Below are positions 26,510-34,417 of a stretch of DNA of 64,000 nucleotides, piece after piece; the stretch's first letter is position 1, and each line of letters begins with the position of its first letter. The notes below the pieces were generated by a model. The model was given only the letters and a program-made list of their open reading frames with translations, was not told where the DNA came from and ran no database searches. The DNA lies in assembly GCF_001038505.1 (NCBI RefSeq), contig NZ_LDPY01000003.1, positions 62,001 to 126,000 of the forward strand, given 5' to 3'. Made by a program: the position numbers and the translations under genes. Source of the stretch: Puniceibacterium sp. IMCC21224 (GTDB taxonomy: Bacteria; Pseudomonadota; Alphaproteobacteria; Rhodobacterales; Rhodobacteraceae).

Positions 26510-26775
26510 TTCGTATATGGCGTATCGAGATTTCACCAATAAATCCTGCATCGTTTTTCGCGTTCGAGCGAAGCGAGAGGCAGCGAACAAACGATTCAAG
26601 ACAATCTCGAAACGCCAAATTGTTGGCTTTGGCTGCGCTCGGCGCGCTGGCCTCCTGCACCCAGTATCGGGAGCCGCAGGCCAATTGCTTTTCCTTTCTC
26701 GCCTCGACGGCAGCGACAGCCCAGGATTGCCACTTCGCACCGCTCGGCGCGCCGGAGGGCGACGTTGAAGTCTAG
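26506..26775 (+). CDS. VirB7-like lipoprotein with in-frame insertion in its leader
   Basis: The 89-residue protein has a lipobox (LALAALGALASC, cysteine at about residue 51) followed by a short mature part (TQYREPQANCFSF). Position, size and lipobox fit a VirB7/TrwH-type outer-membrane lipoprotein that stabilises VirB9. The leader is about 35 residues too long because a 106-bp palindromic element (26515-26620) sits in frame between MIR and KLLALAALG. Without it the leader would be a normal M-I-R-K-LLALAALG peptide. Export may be affected. Confidence 0.72.
   Translation: MIRIWRIEISPINPASFFAFERSERQRTNDSRQSRNAKLLALAALGALASCTQYREPQANCFSFLASTAATAQDCHFAPLGAPEGDVEV
26515..26620. repeat. Palindromic insertion element inside a coding region
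   Basis: The two ends pair: TGGCGTATCGAGATT at 26518-26532 and AATCTCGAAACGCCA at 26603-26617, 14 of 15 pairs. Further in, ATCGTTT at 26550-26556 pairs with AAACGAT at 26589-26595, and GTTCG pairs with CGAAC. The whole can fold into one long hairpin. It interrupts the leader of the lipoprotein gene without breaking its frame, like the palindromic elements known from Rickettsia. No second copy is seen in this window. Confidence 0.66.
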
Positions 26776-27919
26776 CCTGCCTCATATCCTCGCGTTTTGC
26801 CTGCTGCCCGGTCTCGCCTTGTCTCAAGGCGTGCCGACCAATGACAGTGGGCTGACCGCGCGTGACATCGTCGAGACTGGCGATCGCGAGGCTGACTTGG
26901 CCGTTCAGGCGGACAAGCTTGCCGTGCGCGAACTCATTGCCGAGATCGAACGGGAGCAGCTGGAAACCCTCCGACGCATCCTCGATGCGCAGACCAGCTT
27001 CGGCGGTCAGGGACTGCCCGCCATGGTCTCGGGGCTGGAAAACGGCAGCGGCGATCCCGACCGCGCCGTAGAAGCCGTTTATGGCACGGGCGAGATCGAT
27101 CCCAATCCCGGCGGTGCGCAGATGTTCGGGGATGCGTCTGAGACCATCGAGCAACTCATCATCCGCGTGGCTCAGGAGACCAGCGGCTTTGCGGGTGTTG
27201 GCCGCGCAGGGCTCTCGCCCGTCCAGTGGCGCGCGTTGCTGCAAGCGCTGATCTGGCAGGAAAGCCGGTTCACCATTGGGGCACGCTCTCCCGTTGGCGC
27301 TTATGGTCTCACTCAGATCATGCCTGGCACGGCCAGTGATCTCGGCATCAACCCGGAATACTACGACAGCCCCTACCTGCAGGTGCATGGCGGCGCGCGC
27401 TATCTGGCAGCCCAGCTCAACACATTCGATGGCAACATCATCAACGCCCTCGCGGCCTATAACGCCGGACCCGGCCGGGTTTTCGAGTATGGCGGCGTGC
27501 CACCCTTCCGCGAGACCCAGCACTACGTTTCGGTCATCCCTGAACGCTACAATCTATATCTAAGCCGTATCGGCGGGATCGATGCGCTTGGCACGATCGA
27601 TCCGGCGCTTCTCGCCAATGCCAACCTCTCGCTCACGGGTCATGGGGCGGCCTTTTATGGCAGCAACTCACCAGCCGCGATCCGCCAAGCCGCCCTGCGC
27701 ATTTCCGACATCGTCGAACGGATTTCCGAGACTGAAGACGTGCAGGAAAGCATCGCACTCAACACCTATGCCCGCGCCGAACTCGTGCGCCTCGTCGCTG
27801 CACGCATCCGGCTTCAGGCGGCACGCACCCGCGTCCTTTCTGCCGAGGAGTTGGCCCAGGCCAGCGCCCGCATGGCCGAAGGCGCGTTCATGGATTTTAC
27901 GATCAGGGAGATTGAATGA
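26765..27919 (+). CDS. Lytic transglycosylase with VirB5-like C-terminal region
   Basis: The 384-residue protein (TTG start, 11-bp overlap with the lipoprotein gene) has a signal peptide (HILAFCLLPGLALSQG), an acidic helical region, and a transglycosylase domain at about 155-265 with the catalytic glutamate in IWQESRFTIGARSPVGAYGLTQIMPGTASDLGI and AAYNAGPGRVFEYGGVPPFRET. The C-terminal 90 residues (SETEDVQESIALNTYARAEL ... MDFTI) match the end of the next protein, a VirB5. It looks like a fusion of VirB1- and VirB5-type modules. It is the second transglycosylase of this system. Confidence 0.8.
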   Translation: MKSSLPHILAFCLLPGLALSQGVPTNDSGLTARDIVETGDREADLAVQADKLAVRELIAEIEREQLETLRRILDAQTSFGGQGLPAMVSGLENGSGDPDRAVEAVYGTGEIDPNPGGAQMFGDASETIEQLIIRVAQETSGFAGVGRAGLSPVQWRALLQALIWQESRFTIGARSPVGAYGLTQIMPGTASDLGINPEYYDSPYLQVHGGARYLAAQLNTFDGNIINALAAYNAGPGRVFEYGGVPPFRETQHYVSVIPERYNLYLSRIGGIDALGTIDPALLANANLSLTGHGAAFYGSNSPAAIRQAALRISDIVERISETEDVQESIALNTYARAELVRLVAARIRLQAARTRVLSAEELAQASARMAEGAFMDFTIREIE

Positions 27920-28728
27920 TGGGACATCTGCTCTTGAGGACAGCTTTGGCCACGACACTTGGCGTTGGCTTGCAGTTCAGCGCCCTACCCCCTGCCGCAG
28001 CACAAGGTGTACCCGTCGTCGACACCCAGAACATCGCGCAAAACATCCAGCAGCTGCGGCAGATGATCGAAGACGAGATCCTGCAAAACGAGCAGCTGAC
28101 GCAGCTCCGCGAACAGCTTGCCACGCTCACGGACCAACTCGCGGAGCTGCAAAGAACCTATGAAGCGCTCACCCGCCTCGCCGAGCTTCCCGAAATCATC
28201 CGGACGGAAATGGAAGACGAGTTGAACGGTCTGCTCGACCAAGAGTTCGGGGACATCCTCGCCACTATTGAGGCGATCAAGACGGGGGATTTCTCGAGCC
28301 TCTCGGGCTCCGGCGCAGGCGAGATCGAAACCCAGATGGACCGGGTGCTGGCCGATCTCGGCTTCGATGACGACACTCTCTCCGAAATGGCCACGAGCGG
28401 CAATCCCGGAGCCAACCGCGTGGCGACGCAGGCAACAACCGGCGCGCTCGTCTCAGCCGCCGCCCAGAACAGCTATGAAGATGCCGGCCAATCGCTCGAG
28501 CGGGTAGACCGCCTTGTCGGACTCATCGACGACATGGACGAACTCAAGGAAAGCATCGATCTCAACACGCGCGTGACCGCGGAGCTCGCCATTGCGCTGG
28601 TCGCCATGTGGCAGCTCGAAGCGGTGCAGACCGTGGGCGATGGCACGGGCGGCGTGATCGATGCCGCCACCATCGCCGAAGAGCAGCGCTTCATGGATTT
28701 CACGTTACCGGACCTCCGGGCAGACTGA
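27916..28728 (+). CDS. virB5: VirB5-like minor pilin
   Basis: The 270-residue protein has a signal peptide (ATTLGVGLQFSALPPAAAQ) followed by a long coiled-coil (QNIQQLRQMIEDEILQNEQL ... LAELQRTYEALT) and a C-terminal helical bundle ending MDFTLPDLRAD. This is the usual layout of VirB5, which caps the pilus. The end of the preceding protein shares its tail. It overlaps the previous gene by 4 bases. Confidence 0.8.
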   Translation: MMGHLLLRTALATTLGVGLQFSALPPAAAQGVPVVDTQNIAQNIQQLRQMIEDEILQNEQLTQLREQLATLTDQLAELQRTYEALTRLAELPEIIRTEMEDELNGLLDQEFGDILATIEAIKTGDFSSLSGSGAGEIETQMDRVLADLGFDDDTLSEMATSGNPGANRVATQATTGALVSAAAQNSYEDAGQSLERVDRLVGLIDDMDELKESIDLNTRVTAELAIALVAMWQLEAVQTVGDGTGGVIDAATIAEEQRFMDFTLPDLRAD

Positions 28729-28742
28729 CCGTGGGGGCATGA

Positions 28743-29399
28743 ATGGTGGCGAGTGAACAAGAGATCATCGAGGAAGAACTGGTCTACGGTGCCCTGCGCC
28801 GCGAACGGCTCTGGCAACGCCTTGGCCTGATGGGCCTTGTCTTCGGTATCATCGGCTGTCTGAGTGCCGCGGCTGTCTCGATCCTCGATGTCGACCCGCC
28901 CCCCGTCGTTGTCCCCTATGATCCCGCCACCGGCTTTGCACTCCCCGAAGCCTCGGTAGGCGCCTCCTCGGTGACCGCCAACCAGGCGATCATCGAGGCG
29001 GAGGTGTTCCGCTATGTGACCGACCGGGAGGTCTATAACCAGCTCGACAACGATCTGCGCATCCGCAGCGTCCTGCGCCGCTCGGACGGAGCTGCCGAGA
29101 GCGGGCTGCGCCAGATCTGGAACAGCGCCAACGAGAATTACCCGCCGACGGTCTATGGCCCCAATGCTCGGCTCGACGTGGAAATCCTCAGCATCAACCG
29201 GATCGGAACCAACCGCGCGACGGTCCGCCTGCGCAAGCGCCTGACGTCCATTAACGGCACCCAGACCGGCCTCTTCACTGCGACGCTTCTCTTCGAGTTC
29301 CGCCCGGAGACCCGCCGCTCCATAGATGAGGTCTGGACCAATCCATTCGGCTTCACCGTCCTCGAATATTCCATCCGCTCCGACAGATTGGAGAACTGA
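28743..29399 (+). CDS. virB8: VirB8-like bridge protein
   Basis: The 218-residue protein has a short cytosolic N-terminus, one membrane span (LMGLVFGIIGCLSAAAVSI, about residues 27-45), and a periplasmic NTF2-like VirB8 domain with VTDREVYNQLDNDLRIRSV and a C-terminal F-x-PETRRSIDEVWTNPFGFTVLEYSI. Length is normal. It links the inner-membrane ATPases to the outer core. Confidence 0.88.
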   Translation: MVASEQEIIEEELVYGALRRERLWQRLGLMGLVFGIIGCLSAAAVSILDVDPPPVVVPYDPATGFALPEASVGASSVTANQAIIEAEVFRYVTDREVYNQLDNDLRIRSVLRRSDGAAESGLRQIWNSANENYPPTVYGPNARLDVEILSINRIGTNRATVRLRKRLTSINGTQTGLFTATLLFEFRPETRRSIDEVWTNPFGFTVLEYSIRSDRLEN

Positions 29400-29401
29400 C
29401 G

Positions 29402-30097
29402 TTGTTGTTTATAAGATCGCTTATTTTTGTCATTGCCCTGTTGCCCGGCCTCGCCTCTGCCGAAGCCATCCCGCGTGGCGGTCCCAACGACAGCCGGGTG
29501 CGCTTGGCCACCTACCAGGAGGGTCAGGTCTACCGTCTCAGCGTGTCGCTCACCCATGTGACCACCATCGAGTTCGGCGAGGGCGAAAGCATCCGCTCGA
29601 TCATCGCGGGCGACACCGAGGGCTTCGAGATCGATGGCGTGCCCGGAGGCCAGGCATTTGCAATCAAGCCTGTGGCGCGCGGGGTGCATACCAATGTGAC
29701 AGTCTATACGAACCGCCGGAGCTACTACTTCAACGTCCAGGAGGTACGCAGCCCGACCTTCTACGTGGTGCAGTTCCGCTATCCAGACGACGCTGCGCGC
29801 CCGACCCGGGCCATCGCCGCCCAAGCGCCGAACTACAATTACGGCGCCAGCGCGCGGACCGAGTTCACGCCAACACGCATCTGGGATGACGGGACGTTCA
29901 CGTATTTCGCGTTTCCGCGGAACGCACCTGTGCCAGCGATCTTCCGCTACGCGGGCGGCCGTGAACGCACGGTCAACACGCAAACCCCTGAAGACGGCGT
30001 GATCCGCGTCAGCGGCGTAAACCGCCAATGGGTCCTGCGACTTGGCGAAGAGGTGGTCTGCATCGAGGCGATCCCGCCCGCGGAGGCCACCTCATGA
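29402..30097 (+). CDS. virB9: VirB9-like outer core protein
   Basis: The 231-residue protein starts at a TTG (29402 or 29405) with a signal peptide (SLIFVIALLPGLASA). The mature part has the CagX/VirB9 pattern: LTHVTTIEFGEGESIRSII, then a linker, then TRIWDDGTFTYFAFPRNAPVPAIF and a final QWVLRLGEEVVCIE. It overlaps virB10 in an ATGA. It forms the outer ring with VirB10 and the lipoprotein. Confidence 0.9.
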   Translation: MLFIRSLIFVIALLPGLASAEAIPRGGPNDSRVRLATYQEGQVYRLSVSLTHVTTIEFGEGESIRSIIAGDTEGFEIDGVPGGQAFAIKPVARGVHTNVTVYTNRRSYYFNVQEVRSPTFYVVQFRYPDDAARPTRAIAAQAPNYNYGASARTEFTPTRIWDDGTFTYFAFPRNAPVPAIFRYAGGRERTVNTQTPEDGVIRVSGVNRQWVLRLGEEVVCIEAIPPAEATS

Positions 30098-31473
30098 GCG
30101 ATACCGGGAACACCGAGCTGGAAAAACGCCTCGCCGCCCTTGAGAAAGGCAGTGCCCGCGCCCCCACGGCGGCGCAGCGCCGGTCGCCCCTGCTCACGCT
30201 GATCGTGGTCCTTGTCATCGGCGCGGGTGGTGCCCTGCTTTATCTCCTCTCACAGCCCGACGAAGAGGTAGCCTTGCCGACGGCCACCCCAGACGTCTTC
30301 CAAAACGAGGGGGACGGCTTTGGCGCCATCGAGACCTTGCCCCCGCCCGAGCCCGAGGTTGTGTTCGTCGGACCAGACCCCGTTGAGCCCAATGCCGAGC
30401 TTCTGGCGCAGATCACCGCCCTGCAGGCCCAGATTGAGGAGTTGCGCAACGCCCCTGAACCGGTCGTCGAGGAAGACACCGCCGCCGCAGAGGCGATCGA
30501 CGCGCTGACCGCTCAGATTGCGGCGCTGCAAGCCGCCTCGGAAGCCGCACAGCAACGATTTCAGGACGAACTGACGGCGCGGGATCGAAGTCTTGAACAA
30601 CTCCGTATGGATCTTGAATTGGCCCAACTCGAGGCCAGCCGACCCCAACCCGCTCCAGCGGGCCCCACGGAAGATGAGCTGCGCGCACGCGAGCAAGAGC
30701 GACTGCGCCGCGAGGAAGAAGCCCGGCGCATGGCCGAGCTGGAGCGCCGCGCCGCGGAGGAACGCGCCTTCCAGGAGCGGCGCATCGCCTCGCCCACCAT
30801 CGCGTTTGGCGGCACGTCCGGAGCGAATGAAACGGCTCTGACCGAACGCACCTTCGGCGAGGTGACGGATTTCGTGCTGAACGGGGCGCTGCCCTCGACG
30901 GTGACGCAGGCCGAGGTGATCGCCAATCCCTCCAACACCATCATCCAGGGCACCATGATCCAGGCCGTCATGGAAACCGCCCTTGACAGCTCCCTGCCCG
31001 GCCAGACCCGTGCCGTGGTGTCCGAGGATGTCTACAGCGTCGATGGCGTGCGCCTCTTGATCCCCCGCGGATCCCGTCTCGTCGGGCGCTACCGCGCTGG
31101 CGTCGATATCGCGCAGCGCCGCGTCACGATCGCCTGGGACCGGATCATCCTGCCCGACAACCAGACCGTCCAGATCAGCTCCTTCGGAGGTGATGAACTG
31201 GGCCGTTCTGGCGTCACCGGCCTCATAGACACACGCTTCGCCGAGCGTTTCGGGTCGGCCGCACTGATCTCGCTGATCTCCGCAGCACCCAGTGCCGCCG
31301 CCTCCGAAGTCCAGGATGAGACTGCCGCCGACGCTCTCGAAGACGTTGGCGATGATCTGGCAGATGCCACGGACAGCGTCATCGGCGATTACCTCTCCAT
31401 CGGCCCCGTCATCTATGTTGACCAGGGCGCCCGCGTCACGGTCATGGTCGACCGCGATCTGGAGATATTCTGA
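30094..31473 (+). CDS. virB10: VirB10-like core protein
   Basis: The 459-residue protein has a cytosolic N-terminus, one membrane span (LLTLIVVLVIGAGGALLYLL, about residues 30-50), a long charged coiled-coil (ELRAREQERLRREEEARRMAELERR) and a C-terminal VirB10 beta-barrel (from about residue 260: IIQGTMIQAVMETALDSSLPG, LIPRGSRLVGRYRAG, ISSFGGDELGRSG). ATG 30094 is preferred as it overlaps the virB9 stop. It spans both membranes. Confidence 0.92.
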   Translation: MSDTGNTELEKRLAALEKGSARAPTAAQRRSPLLTLIVVLVIGAGGALLYLLSQPDEEVALPTATPDVFQNEGDGFGAIETLPPPEPEVVFVGPDPVEPNAELLAQITALQAQIEELRNAPEPVVEEDTAAAEAIDALTAQIAALQAASEAAQQRFQDELTARDRSLEQLRMDLELAQLEASRPQPAPAGPTEDELRAREQERLRREEEARRMAELERRAAEERAFQERRIASPTIAFGGTSGANETALTERTFGEVTDFVLNGALPSTVTQAEVIANPSNTIIQGTMIQAVMETALDSSLPGQTRAVVSEDVYSVDGVRLLIPRGSRLVGRYRAGVDIAQRRVTIAWDRIILPDNQTVQISSFGGDELGRSGVTGLIDTRFAERFGSAALISLISAAPSAAASEVQDETAADALEDVGDDLADATDSVIGDYLSIGPVIYVDQGARVTVMVDRDLEIF

Positions 31474-31477
31474 GCCC

Positions 31478-32464
31478 ATGTCGCTGAGCTATCTCGAAAC
31501 CTCGCTCGACCGGATCGACGCCGCCGCTCGCGACGATGTCATCGAGATCTGCATCAACCCTGATGGCACCTGCTGGGGCGAATTCCAGGGCGATCACTTC
31601 ATGCGCGCGCTGGATCAAAGGCTGACCGGCGTTCAGGTCAGGGACCTCGGCAACCAGATCGCCTCATCGGCCAATACCACGATGAGCAAGGACCGCCCCA
31701 TCGTCTCGGTTTCGATCACCTACAAGGGGCGCCCGATCCGCGCACAGGTCATCACCCCGCCCGCCGTGCTCTCGGCCATGTCGATCAGCCTGCGGTTCTT
31801 CTCGAGCCTGCCACTCGAGGGCATCGCACTCGATTTCCTCTACGGAAAAGAGCGCAAGCTCGAAGACCTGCGCGTGGAAAAAAAGCGTGCCTTGCGCGCA
31901 GTGGTGGCTGCGGGTTTGATCGATGATGCGCTCGCCTTCTGCGTCGAGAACAAACTCAACATGATCGTCTCGGGCGGCACCTCCACCGGCAAGACCGTGG
32001 CCGCGCGCAAGATCCTCTCTCACGTACCGGCCGAGGAACGCATCGTCACCATCGAAGAAGCCGCCGAGCTTCTGCCGACCCAACCAAATGCCGTGACCCT
32101 CATCGCCCATCGCGACGCAGAATTCCAGACCGCCGATGTGCTTCTCACTGCGACGCTGCGCATGCGCCCCGACCGGATCATCCTCGGCGAGGTCCGCGGC
32201 AAGGAGGCCATGACCTTTCTGGAAGCCATCAACACCGGCCATGGCGGCTCGATGACCACGCTGCATGCCGAAACCCCCCAACTTGCCGTGCAGCGCCTCG
32301 CGATCGCAGCACTGAAGACCGAGATCCCGATGACCTATGCCGACATGATCCAGTACATCGAAAATTCCATCGACGTGATCATCCAGACCGGCCGGCATGA
32401 CGGCAAACGCGGCATCACCGAATTCTACCTCCCCGGCGCCACCGAGATTGGAACTTCCCCATGA
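31478..32464 (+). CDS. virB11: VirB11-like hexameric ATPase
   Basis: The 328-residue protein has Walker A GGTSTGKT near residue 167, the His box and Walker B in RPDRIILGEVRGKEAMTFLEAINTGHGGSMTTLHAETP, all characteristic of VirB11/PilT ATPases. ATG 31478 lies 5 bases after the virB10 stop. It switches the system between pilus assembly and DNA transfer. Confidence 0.94.
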   Translation: MSLSYLETSLDRIDAAARDDVIEICINPDGTCWGEFQGDHFMRALDQRLTGVQVRDLGNQIASSANTTMSKDRPIVSVSITYKGRPIRAQVITPPAVLSAMSISLRFFSSLPLEGIALDFLYGKERKLEDLRVEKKRALRAVVAAGLIDDALAFCVENKLNMIVSGGTSTGKTVAARKILSHVPAEERIVTIEEAAELLPTQPNAVTLIAHRDAEFQTADVLLTATLRMRPDRIILGEVRGKEAMTFLEAINTGHGGSMTTLHAETPQLAVQRLAIAALKTEIPMTYADMIQYIENSIDVIIQTGRHDGKRGITEFYLPGATEIGTSP

Positions 32465-32655
32465 AGACCTTTGAATACGATATCTTGTCCTTTCCCATGA
32501 CTCGTAAGACCAGCCTCTCCGACATGCAGGCCAGCCTGAACGAGAAGGGCGCAGACGGGTGGGAGGTGGTGTCGATCAGCACTTCGGAATTCGCCAATAT
32601 CGGGCACACCGTTTTCCTGAAGCGCGAAACCACACCCGCTGGAGCCACGGCATGA
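32461..32655 (+). CDS. DUF4177-like small protein
   Basis: The 64-residue protein follows the DUF4177 pattern: a first strand MKTFEYDILSF, a helix SDMQASLNEKGADGWEVVSI and a last strand HTVFLKRE. It overlaps virB11 by 4 bases and the next gene by 4, so it belongs to the operon. The family has no settled function; here it may have a regulatory or structural role in the secretion operon. Confidence 0.75.
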   Translation: MKTFEYDILSFPMTRKTSLSDMQASLNEKGADGWEVVSISTSEFANIGHTVFLKRETTPAGATA

Positions 32656-33062
32656 GGCAGGCGCAGCACCTCGCCTTGGCCGCGCTGGCCCTAAGCCTGA
32701 CGCCTACTTTCGCCGTTGCCGAGCGCAATCTCGTGCCGACCCTCGAGCGCAACTTCACCGTCTGTCCAGACCGGCCCGCTGAACCTGTCTGGATGCAGAA
32801 GATCCCCTTGCGTCAGGCATATCAGCGGGTTCTGGTTCAGGACATCTATCGCGCCCAGAATCTCGAGCGGGTCGTTGAGATCGGCAACTGCGACTGCGCG
32901 ACCCGGTTCCCGTCCTGGGACGCAGCAGAGGCGATGTTTCGGGAAAAATACGCGAGCGACGAACGATGGGAGATGCTGCAAGCCTCGGACGCCTACAACC
33001 GCCGCGCCAATGCCGCCCGCCCTGCAGCGAAGGCCATCTGCGACGCCGCAGGTAATTGGTAA
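32652..33062 (+). CDS. Periplasmic T4SS-associated protein
   Basis: The 136-residue protein has a signal peptide (LALAALALSLTPTFAVA) and a mature region with CPDRPAEPVWMQKIPLRQAYQRVLVQDIYRAQNLERV and a paired-cysteine motif NCDCATRFPSW. No name is known to me. It is found at this place, before virB6, in related VirB operons. The conserved cysteines suggest a disulfide-stabilised periplasmic factor. Confidence 0.65.
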   Translation: MRQAQHLALAALALSLTPTFAVAERNLVPTLERNFTVCPDRPAEPVWMQKIPLRQAYQRVLVQDIYRAQNLERVVEIGNCDCATRFPSWDAAEAMFREKYASDERWEMLQASDAYNRRANAARPAAKAICDAAGNW

Positions 33063-33074
33063 GGCAGCGCCGCG

Positions 33075-34151
33075 ATGAGTGTCGTCACCTACTTCGTTGA
33101 AACCTCCCAAGGCTATCTCAACACCGCCGCCGAAACCCAGTTTGGTGCGGTTGCGGCAACGGTCGGCACGCTTCTGGTTTTGGGGACAACGCTGGTCGTG
33201 ATCCTCGTCGGCATCAACATGATCTATCAATATCGGGCCATGGATGGGCACACAGCCTTCTGGCTCGCGGTCAAGATCGGGCTCATCGGGATATTCGCGA
33301 CCAATTGGATGCAGTTCAACGCGTTCTCGTCAGCCATTCTCTATGGGATCGACAGTATCGCGGGCGCGCTGGTGGCCTCGGTCGGCGGCGGCAGTCCGGG
33401 CCCTTCAGGCACCTTCGCGGAGGAATTCGACCGGCTGATCGCGGAGCTGGGCGACTATCTGAACGCTGCCGGGTCCGAGCTGAACTGGATGGCTGGCGCC
33501 ATGCTCGACATAGTCGGTGTGCTTCTACTCTCAATCCTCGGCGGACTGGCCGCCTTCATCCTCGTGGCCTCCCGACTGATGATCGCGCTTCTGATCGGGA
33601 TCGCCCCAGTGATGATTTTCCTGACGCTGTTCGAGGTGACCAAGGACTATTTTGCGCGCTGGCTGTCCGCGCTGGTCTCCTTTGCGCTCTACCCGATCGT
33701 AGTTGCAGGCGTGTTCGCGACGATCACCGGGGTGTCCTCGGCACTTATTGGCGAGTTGGGCGACCCGGAAGGGGCCACCAATATCGGCGCGCTCATTCCG
33801 TTCTTCATGATGGTGCTCATGGCCAAGGGATTCATCATCGCAACGCCCTTCATCGTACGCGCGATCTCCGGCAACATCATGATGCCCGCGCTTTCTGGTG
33901 GCCTTGGCGGCGGCTACAGCTTCGCCCGCGCCGCCATGGGCAGCCAACAGTCCTACAATCGGTATCTGATCGGTGGGGCGAGCGGCACGGAGTACGCGGC
34001 CCTCAGAGCGCGGCAATTGTTCGGAGTGCAACAGATGCCAATGAGGCAAGGCATGGGGCAGACGGGTTCCGCAGGCGGCACAGGGTCCGCGGACTCAGGG
34101 TCAAAAATGCTGGCGCAGCTGGCGAGACTGGGGCGGCTTGGGCGACGGTGA
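33075..34151 (+). CDS. virB6: VirB6/TrbL-like polytopic membrane protein
   Basis: The 358-residue protein has six or more membrane spans (for example TVGTLLVLGTTLVVILVGI, LLLSILGGLAAFILVASRLM and FFMMVLMAKGFIIATPF) and a loop FLTLFEVTKDYFARWLSALVSFALYPIVV typical of TrbL/VirB6. The C-terminal tail is glycine- and serine-rich. It is the last gene of the virB operon; the antisense reverse-transcriptase module starts about 50 bases beyond it. It forms part of the inner-membrane channel. Confidence 0.87.
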   Translation: MSVVTYFVETSQGYLNTAAETQFGAVAATVGTLLVLGTTLVVILVGINMIYQYRAMDGHTAFWLAVKIGLIGIFATNWMQFNAFSSAILYGIDSIAGALVASVGGGSPGPSGTFAEEFDRLIAELGDYLNAAGSELNWMAGAMLDIVGVLLLSILGGLAAFILVASRLMIALLIGIAPVMIFLTLFEVTKDYFARWLSALVSFALYPIVVAGVFATITGVSSALIGELGDPEGATNIGALIPFFMMVLMAKGFIIATPFIVRAISGNIMMPALSGGLGGGYSFARAAMGSQQSYNRYLIGGASGTEYAALRARQLFGVQQMPMRQGMGQTGSAGGTGSADSGSKMLAQLARLGRLGRR

Positions 34152-34199
34152 CTGCCCAAAAGAGACATTGTGGCCAAATGCAGCGAAGGACCGAGCCTT

Positions 34200-34417
34200 A
34201 ACTTATCTGATTGATCCGCGCAGCCTGCATCAAAGCCTTAGGCTTTAGCGCAGCGCTCTATCTCAGCGAAATATTGTCGGTGGCGCACCTCGACCACCGA
34301 CGGAGTCCTGATAACGTCTATAGGCACGCAGGACATGGAGCTTGTGTGTGTGCCGCAACTACGCTTCACTCGAAGAGCTTCGCGCATGGCAATTTAGCTT
34401 GGGTGCCGCTCTAATCA
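34200..34417 (-). ncRNA. Candidate structured ncRNA of the two-RT system with AC-repeat
   Basis: The gap between the RT gene stop and virB6 has no ORF but holds, read on the minus strand, CACACACACA at 34352-34343 and at least three perfect stems: CAGGAC/GTCCTG (34329-34334 with 34305-34310), an 8-bp stem (34294-34301 with 34276-34283) and AAAGCC-TTA-GGCTTT (34232-34246). Weaker stems flank the repeat. A GT-synthesising RT would need an AC template, and I recall that DRT3 systems use an ACACAC template in a small RNA. The limits are guesses; expression is not shown. Confidence 0.62.

Noticed and set aside
34232..34246. Rho-independent terminator of virB6
   Set aside because: The AAAGCC-TTA-GGCTTT hairpin is not followed by a T-run on either strand and fits better as part of the candidate ncRNA.
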